From: an uncultured Prevotella sp.
GTDB lineage: Bacteria; Bacteroidota; Bacteroidia; Bacteroidales; Bacteroidaceae
Assembly: GCA_900548745.1 (NCBI GenBank)
Contig: URLQ01000021.1
Coordinates: forward strand, 1 to 29,159
Reading direction: 5' to 3'
DNA: 29,159 nt
A program made the translations under genes and the position numbers. Positions 24,522 through 29,159 of this stretch are shown here, piece after piece. Under the pieces are notes generated by a model, which did no database searches, was not told where the DNA came from, and saw nothing but the letters and a program-made list of their open reading frames with translations. Each line of letters starts with the position of its first letter. The stretch's first letter is position 1.

Positions 24522-26336
24522 ATGAAAAAGTATTTACTAATGTCCGTAGCTGCACTTGCTGCAACAGCAGGTTATGCTCAGGTTGAAAAGGCTTCTGCTC
24601 AGAAAATGTCTGCTCCTAAGGCAGTAATGCAAAAATTCGAGCGTGGAAATAAAGGTAATATGAACATTCTTAAGTCATTCACAAACCAGACTTATTACCT
24701 TCCACAGGGTACATACTATGGTGGTTGGAACAAAGAAGGTAAAGGTATTGGCGCTGCTGTTATCGTAGCTCCTCCTTTCACTGATCTCACTTTCAAGAAT
24801 ATGATGGCAAAACCAACATCTGGTTCTTGGGCAATGAATGGTAAAGATGCATCATCGTTGGCAACAGAAGAGGGTAATCTGATGCTTACTACTTCTCCTA
24901 ATGGTATGTATTATTCACCGACTCTTATCAACGGTCAGTATGACTATACATTCGGTGAAAACAATGTTTACTATTTGAAGGGTCAGATCCAGTCTCTTGC
25001 TTCTGCAGGTATGGTGTCTACAACTAATAGTATTCCTGTCGAAGACGGATATGCTGTATTGCCTTACTATGCAATGAATGACCATGGTTCATCCCAGAAT
25101 AATTCAAAAGTATCTTCAAATACTCTTATTGGTTATGGATTCTTGGAAGGTACTGGTTATCTGTTCGGTTCAGGTTCCATAACAGGTGAAGATAATGTTG
25201 TTACAAAGGCTGTTAGTGCTGCTCAGATCTTCAATGCTCCAGGTGCAGATCTTTATATTGAGGATTTCTTCTTGGGCGGAGCATTGTCATTTAAAGTTGG
25301 TGGCCCTATCTCTGGCGATCAGAAGATTACTGCATACATTATTAATGTAGAAGAGGTAGACGGCGAATATCAGCTTGGAAAAGAAACAATCGCTACATTT
25401 GCTGCTTCTGCAGATGATCTTTCAGGATTCACTGAGGCTGTAAATGGTTGGTCTGCTGGTACAGGACAGTATAAGGGTAAAACTCCTTATTCAGGTACTG
25501 TTACATTCTATAATACAGACGTAGATAAGGACCCATTGACTGGTGCTGAGAGTCCAAAACCTGTTGTTATTCCTGCAGGAAAGCCTTTCGCTATCGTAAT
25601 TTCTGGTCTTGATCAGTGTGATCTGGGTATGTCTTGTATCATAGCAAACGATGAGGACAACGGAGTGAGAGGTATGGTAATTACGGAAGGCGGTACATCT
25701 TATTCATACAAGGATAAGATAGGTATCCGTTTAGGTCTGGATGCTATCTTCGAGAAGATATCAGTTCCTTCTACAGGTTTCTTGAATTATGAGTCTGAAC
25801 CAAGCTTCCCATCAAACAAGTTCCATGGATGGAATGTTCTTCGTGTTTCAAATGACGGTAAGACCGTGGATACAGATGAACTTGGCGGTACTAATTTCAA
25901 TGTAGGTGCTGCTTTTGTAGGAACATCTACAGCATGGGTTGATGATAATGATACTCCTTACTATGACATTGAAGTTGAATATGTTGAAGGTGGTGAAGGT
26001 TGGATTACAGGTTATCAGTATGATGACCGGTATTATGATGCAAGTGAAGGTTTGTCAGGTTACAACATGTTGGCTCCTACATGTGATGCGCTTCCTGCAG
26101 GAGTAAAGGGCCGTGCAGCAAGAATCACAGTTTATGGTCGTGGTGATGTTAAGGCAGACAATACAATCCTTGTTCTCCAGGGTGACATTGACTATACTTC
26201 AGGTATTGACAATGCTATCGTTTCTAAGGATAACGCTAATACATCTAACCGTATGTTCAACCTCTCTGGTCAGGAAGTAGGTAAGAACTATAAGGGTGTT
26301 GTTGTAAAGAATGGCAAGAAGTTCCTTAACAAGTAA
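24522..26336 (+). CDS. Large exported protein of unrecognised family with C-terminal sorting-type tail
   Basis: A 604-residue secreted protein with signal peptide MKKYLLMSVAALAATAGYAQ and no lipobox. The body is rich in G, T, S, Y and N and in beta-strand patterns (YYLPQGTYYGGWNKEGKGIG, later WITGYQYDDRYYD), with aspartate-rich loops such as NTDVDKDPLTG that could bind calcium. I recognise no enzyme motif. The C terminus (577-604) reads MFNLSGQEVGKNYKG, then VVVKNGKKFLNK, almost the same tail as on the M6 protease downstream, and typical of Prevotella secreted proteins. It follows DUF4302 by 23 bases with no intervening promoter or terminator, so it belongs to the SusCD operon. It may be a surface or secreted binding partner for the imported substrate; that is inference. 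Confidence 0.75.
   Translation: MKKYLLMSVAALAATAGYAQVEKASAQKMSAPKAVMQKFERGNKGNMNILKSFTNQTYYLPQGTYYGGWNKEGKGIGAAVIVAPPFTDLTFKNMMAKPTSGSWAMNGKDASSLATEEGNLMLTTSPNGMYYSPTLINGQYDYTFGENNVYYLKGQIQSLASAGMVSTTNSIPVEDGYAVLPYYAMNDHGSSQNNSKVSSNTLIGYGFLEGTGYLFGSGSITGEDNVVTKAVSAAQIFNAPGADLYIEDFFLGGALSFKVGGPISGDQKITAYIINVEEVDGEYQLGKETIATFAASADDLSGFTEAVNGWSAGTGQYKGKTPYSGTVTFYNTDVDKDPLTGAESPKPVVIPAGKPFAIVISGLDQCDLGMSCIIANDEDNGVRGMVITEGGTSYSYKDKIGIRLGLDAIFEKISVPSTGFLNYESEPSFPSNKFHGWNVLRVSNDGKTVDTDELGGTNFNVGAAFVGTSTAWVDDNDTPYYDIEVEYVEGGEGWITGYQYDDRYYDASEGLSGYNMLAPTCDALPAGVKGRAARITVYGRGDVKADNTILVLQGDIDYTSGIDNAIVSKDNANTSNRMFNLSGQEVGKNYKGVVVKNGKKFLNK
26253..26336 (+). repeat. C-terminal tail module, copy 1
   Basis: The last 84 bases of the exported-protein gene, starting at ATGTTCAACCTCTCTGGTCA, align without gaps to the last 84 bases of the M6 protease gene (28711-28794), identical at most positions. 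The shared protein pattern is MxNLSGQxVGxxYKGxVxxNGKKxLxK. Confidence 0.75.
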
Positions 26337-26384
26337 TTCTTTAGATCTATTGTTCTGTCGGTAATTGACAGGACGTGAAATATT

Positions 26385-26425
26385 AAGAACCATAATGCAT
26401 GTAAAATGTGTTATGGTTCTTTTTG
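26385..26425 (+). terminator. Terminator of the SusCD operon
   Basis: AAGAACCATAA (26385-26395) and TTATGGTTCTT (26411-26421) form a perfect 11-bp stem around a 15-base loop, followed by TTT. It separates the five-gene operon from the protease gene. Confidence 0.8.
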
Positions 26426-26505
26426 AATATATCGAAAAGTAGACATCTTCTTGGTTGCCTTTTTGATATAATATAAAGTTATATTGTTATTTTACCTTAA
26501 AATTC

Positions 26506-26535
26506 TTGATGATATTATATTTGTTTGTATATTTG
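26506..26535 (+). promoter_or_regulatory. Promoter of the M6 protease gene
   Basis: TTG at 26506-26508, 19 bases, then TATATTTG at 26528-26535 match the Bacteroidetes promoter. The protease ATG at 26575 is 39 bases downstream. This shows the protease can be made separately from the SusCD operon. Confidence 0.75.
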
Positions 26536-26574
26536 CAAATGTATTTATGTTTTATGTATAACTTTATTAATAAT

Positions 26575-28794
26575 ATGAAAAAGAAATTTGCTGTTACACT
26601 ATTGTCGATAGCTGTTGCAATGTCTGCCAGTGCAATACGCGCTATCCATCAACTATTCCCTATGGTACAGAGTGATGGTTCAACTGTGATGCTTTATAAA
26701 AATGGTGATGGATGTCTTGCGTTCTATACTACACCGGATAATCACGTTGTTGTTCGAGATTCTAATGGTACACTATGCTATGGCGAATTGAAGGATGGTG
26801 AGCTTGTTCCATCAAATGTCGTAGTACATAATATTGATAACCGTACGTCTGAGGAAATTGCTTTCCTTTCAACTAATATGTTGAAACCTACGGATGAAGC
26901 TCTCGTAAAATTACTTGCTCCTTTCAGATATGAAAATACGGTAGGTGGTCCACATAAAGTGATTTATTCTTCTACGGCTGATGGTCTTGGTAAATACGGC
27001 ACATGTTCTCTTGGTTCTCTGCCATCAATAGGTACTCCTATAGTACCGGTTATTATGGTTGAATTTGCTGATACCAAGTTTTATGAAGACATGACGGTAG
27101 AGAAATACACGCGTTTCTTGAACGATGAAGGTTATCATGAAGACAATTCTTATCAGGTTGGTTCGCTGAAGGACTACTATAAGTCACAAAGCCGTGGTAT
27201 GTTCGACCCTACATTTGATGTTTGTGCAAAAGTTACAATGTCAAATGGCTATGCTTATTATGGAGCGAACACTTCTGCAGGAGGTGATAACATGGCACGT
27301 CTTACAGCATTGTTGCGTGAAGCTGTCGAAGGTGCTATAGCCCAGGGTGTAGATTTCAATAAATATGTCGTGGACGGTAGAATTCCTAATGTGATAATAT
27401 ACTATGCCGGAAAAGGTGAAGCTACAAGTAATGATGATAACACGATTTGGCCTCATGAGATGGATCTTCCTGCATATAATTGCACATTCAGCGGATTTAA
27501 GTTCAGTTCGTATTTCGTAGGTAATGAGCGTTATGGTAGTGAGCCGAATACAATCCAGCAAGGTATGGGAGTAATGGTGCATGAGCTTGGACATGCTTTA
27601 GGTCTGCCGGATATCTATGTCACGAATTATGCTTATAGCAAAGACTCTCCTATGGGAGGCTGGTCTGTAATGGATAGTGGCGAATATGACAACATGACGT
27701 ATGCTCCTGTAGGAATGAATGCTTATGAGCGTAGTTATTTGGGCTGGCTTGATATCAGAGAACTGAAGGATGCTGAAGCTGTTGCATTGAAGCCTGCCAG
27801 CGATAATGACGGAGAAATGGCAGTGTTGGTGCGCAACCCGGCAAATGAGAAAGAATATTTCATTATAGAGAACCGTCAGCCAGATACTTGGTATGGGGCT
27901 CAGGCAGGTTCTGGTTTGCTCGTTTCACGTATTGCTTATGACAAGAGTGCTTGGTATAGTAATGTCGTAAACAATGTGCAGAAGTATAAGCGTGCAATGA
28001 CTGTTACTGCTACTGGTAGAAAAATGAATGGAAACGATGCTACCGAGACAGATCTCTTTGGTAATGGAAAGAACAATATTACGAGCTTCAATTTATATGA
28101 CGGTTCGGAGTTGACATCAGCTCCAATATATAAGATTGTCAAGCAGCCGGATGGCGTTATAACATTTAACTTTAAAGACAGAACATTGCTCCCGGATTGT
28201 GCTGTGGTTAATGATGAAGTCTTTGAGAAGGTTACTGATATGGGAACATTGACAGCAGAAGATGAAATCGTATTTGTAAACGAGGCTGATCATGTCGGCT
28301 TGGCAAATAAGGCAAACAGTGGAGTACGTATGGTTTCTAACGTAAAGGTTGTTGATGGAAAGGTATGCGGAAATGAGATGTTGCAGAAATTCAATCCAAT
28401 AAAGGCTGTAAGTGGTTCAGGATGGGGTTTCCGTCTAGTAGGTTCAACTACAGTACTTGGAATTAACTCAAGTGGATTGAGAACAGCAAATAAGGCGGAT
28501 AATTCTTGTATCGCAACTGTAAATATTGTTGATGGTAACGCTATTGTGGAATTCGGTGGAAATTCTTCTCGTAAGATTATGGCTTATGATACAGATAATG
28601 TTTACTTCACAACATTCGCTGACGCACAGAACACCATGCAGATCTACCGCAAGACCAGTTCTACTGGTATCAATGCTGTATCTGTAGGCAAGATAGCGAC
28701 AGACGGTAAGATGTACAACCTCTCTGGCCAGCAGGTTGGCGAGGGCTATAAGGGCATCGTTATCGTGAATGGCAAGAAGATGCTTAAGAAGTAA
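26575..28794 (+). CDS. Secreted M6 family metalloprotease
   Basis: Zinc endopeptidase of the immune-inhibitor-A-like M6 family, acting outside the cell on proteins. I start it at 26575 (MKKKFAVTLLSIAVAMSASA), giving 739 residues. A longer reading from TTG at 26506 would begin at the -33 promoter box and spoil the signal peptide. A probable propeptide (about 21-140) precedes the catalytic domain (about 150-400). The zinc site is HELGHALGLPD (H336, E337, H340, with D346 at the third-ligand position), and a Met-turn is in GGWSVMDSGEYDN. Beta-rich C-terminal regions follow. The end (712-739) is MYNLSGQQVGEGYKG, then IVIVNGKKMLKK, matching the upstream exported protein. It has its own promoter and terminator, immediately next to the SusCD operon. 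Confidence 0.93.
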   Translation: MKKKFAVTLLSIAVAMSASAIRAIHQLFPMVQSDGSTVMLYKNGDGCLAFYTTPDNHVVVRDSNGTLCYGELKDGELVPSNVVVHNIDNRTSEEIAFLSTNMLKPTDEALVKLLAPFRYENTVGGPHKVIYSSTADGLGKYGTCSLGSLPSIGTPIVPVIMVEFADTKFYEDMTVEKYTRFLNDEGYHEDNSYQVGSLKDYYKSQSRGMFDPTFDVCAKVTMSNGYAYYGANTSAGGDNMARLTALLREAVEGAIAQGVDFNKYVVDGRIPNVIIYYAGKGEATSNDDNTIWPHEMDLPAYNCTFSGFKFSSYFVGNERYGSEPNTIQQGMGVMVHELGHALGLPDIYVTNYAYSKDSPMGGWSVMDSGEYDNMTYAPVGMNAYERSYLGWLDIRELKDAEAVALKPASDNDGEMAVLVRNPANEKEYFIIENRQPDTWYGAQAGSGLLVSRIAYDKSAWYSNVVNNVQKYKRAMTVTATGRKMNGNDATETDLFGNGKNNITSFNLYDGSELTSAPIYKIVKQPDGVITFNFKDRTLLPDCAVVNDEVFEKVTDMGTLTAEDEIVFVNEADHVGLANKANSGVRMVSNVKVVDGKVCGNEMLQKFNPIKAVSGSGWGFRLVGSTTVLGINSSGLRTANKADNSCIATVNIVDGNAIVEFGGNSSRKIMAYDTDNVYFTTFADAQNTMQIYRKTSSTGINAVSVGKIATDGKMYNLSGQQVGEGYKGIVIVNGKKMLKK
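28711..28794 (+). repeat. C-terminal tail module, copy 2
   Basis: The counterpart of 26253-26336 at the end of the protease gene. From about 28617 the codons become richer in C and G than in the body of the gene, with AAC, CTC, GGC, ATC and AAG preferred, so the tail differs in base use from the AT-rich sequence before it. Confidence 0.7.
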
Positions 28795-28863
28795 GCGGGC
28801 TGAATAAACAAGTCCATGCTTAAGACAAAGCAGAGGCAGAAGAAAACAGAATAATAACAGGAG

Positions 28864-28900
28864 CCGCATTTCCTTATCCGGGAAATGCGGTTTTTTGTTT
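28864..28900 (+). terminator. Strong terminator after the M6 protease
   Basis: CCGCATTTCC (28864-28873) and GGAAATGCGG (28881-28890) form a perfect 10-bp stem around a seven-base loop, followed by TTTTTTGTTT. It blocks read-through into the last gene. Confidence 0.92.
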
Positions 28901-28905
28901 TTGTC

Positions 28906-28936
28906 TTTGCTTATTGGATTAATTGTGCTATATTTG
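28906..28936 (+). promoter_or_regulatory. Promoter of the last gene
   Basis: TTTG at 28906-28909, 19 bases, then TATATTTG at 28929-28936 match the Bacteroidetes consensus. The ATG at 28966 lies 29 bases downstream. Confidence 0.75.
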
Positions 28937-28965
28937 CACGATTCTAAATCGTAAGGGCATAAGAT

Positions 28966-29159
28966 ATGTATAGCACAATAGAAGAAATATCGGTAGGTTC
29001 CACCAAACAGCTGTTTCATGGTCCGTGTATAGATGACGACCTGTTGCTCTTCCCGGAGTTTGGCAGTGTGCCTGTGCCGGAAGTGCCTAAGCGCATGCGT
29101 TGTCTGCTTGTGGGACTGTGTCTGCGTGGTGATGCGCGCTATACTGTAGATACGGAAGA
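28966..29159 (+). CDS. Partial gene, probable AraC-family regulator N terminus
   Basis: Only the first 64 codons are present; the frame is open to the window edge. The product begins MYSTIEEISVGSTKQLFHGP, continues with DDDLLLFPEFGSVPVPEVP, and then RMRCLLVGLCLRGDARYTVD. A short hydrophilic start followed by strands of a cupin-like sensing domain resembles the N terminus of AraC-type regulators in Bacteroidales, whose helix-turn-helix would lie beyond the window. It has no signal peptide and uses the GC-richer codons of the housekeeping genes. It has its own promoter after a strong terminator. It could regulate the adjoining protease/SusCD locus, but nothing here shows that. Confidence 0.5.
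   Translation, partial: MYSTIEEISVGSTKQLFHGPCIDDDLLLFPEFGSVPVPEVPKRMRCLLVGLCLRGDARYTVDTE

Noticed and set aside
26506..26574. Longer M6 protease starting with TTG at 26506
   Set aside because: It begins at the -33 box and runs through the -7 box; the ATG at 26575 gives a clean signal peptide.

Overview
This window reads as chromosomal DNA from a Bacteroidales bacterium, most likely a Prevotella/Segatella-type organism. The evidence is a SusC/SusD pair, many exported lipoproteins with acidic residues after the lipid-accepting cysteine, repeated Bacteroidetes promoters (TTG or TTTG, 19-20 bases, then TAnnTTTG), mostly Shine-Dalgarno-poor starts, and C-terminal tails of the NLSGQxVGxxYKG type typical of Prevotella secreted proteins. 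No insertion sequence, phage, CRISPR array or rRNA was seen.

Layout. Positions 1-640 are gene-free and carry three tandem 22-bp palindromic units and a second inverted repeat. A minus-strand tRNA-Asn with its own promoter and terminator follows, then rnhB (minus). Across a divergent intergenic region with 8-bp tandem repeats lies an S41 C-terminal processing protease (plus). Next come a long-chain acyl-CoA synthetase, prfB (RF2, with no frameshift site), a 46-residue membrane peptide, a CYTH phosphatase-like protein and a membrane-anchored helix-hairpin-helix protein, closely spaced and probably partly co-transcribed. From 8289 to 12272 a promoter leads into four tightly packed genes: a PCMD-type lipoprotein, an outer-membrane beta-barrel protein, a calycin-like exported protein with a sorting-type tail, and a THUMP-like/SAM methyltransferase-like protein. 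On the minus strand are a small heat-shock protein with an elaborate dyad-rich upstream region and a sodium-dependent (NSS/SNF family) transporter. A VanZ-like membrane protein diverges from the transporter. A DUF4369/TlpA-like lipoprotein that has lost its CxxC follows.

The most interesting part is 16666-28900: a SusC/RagA transporter, SusD/RagB lipoprotein, zinc metallohydrolase lipoprotein, DUF4302 lipoprotein and a large exported protein of unrecognised family, then, behind its own promoter, a secreted M6-type metalloprotease. The last two proteins end in near-identical C-terminal tails. There is no glycoside hydrolase, polysaccharide lyase or sulfatase. I infer a protein/peptide capture and uptake locus comparable in outline to RagAB: the M6 enzyme cleaves protein outside the cell, the surface lipoproteins trim or bind the products, and SusCD imports them with TonB energy. 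The window ends inside a gene that starts like an AraC-type regulator and could control the locus, although a terminator separates them.

All assignments come from reading motifs by eye. No database search was run.
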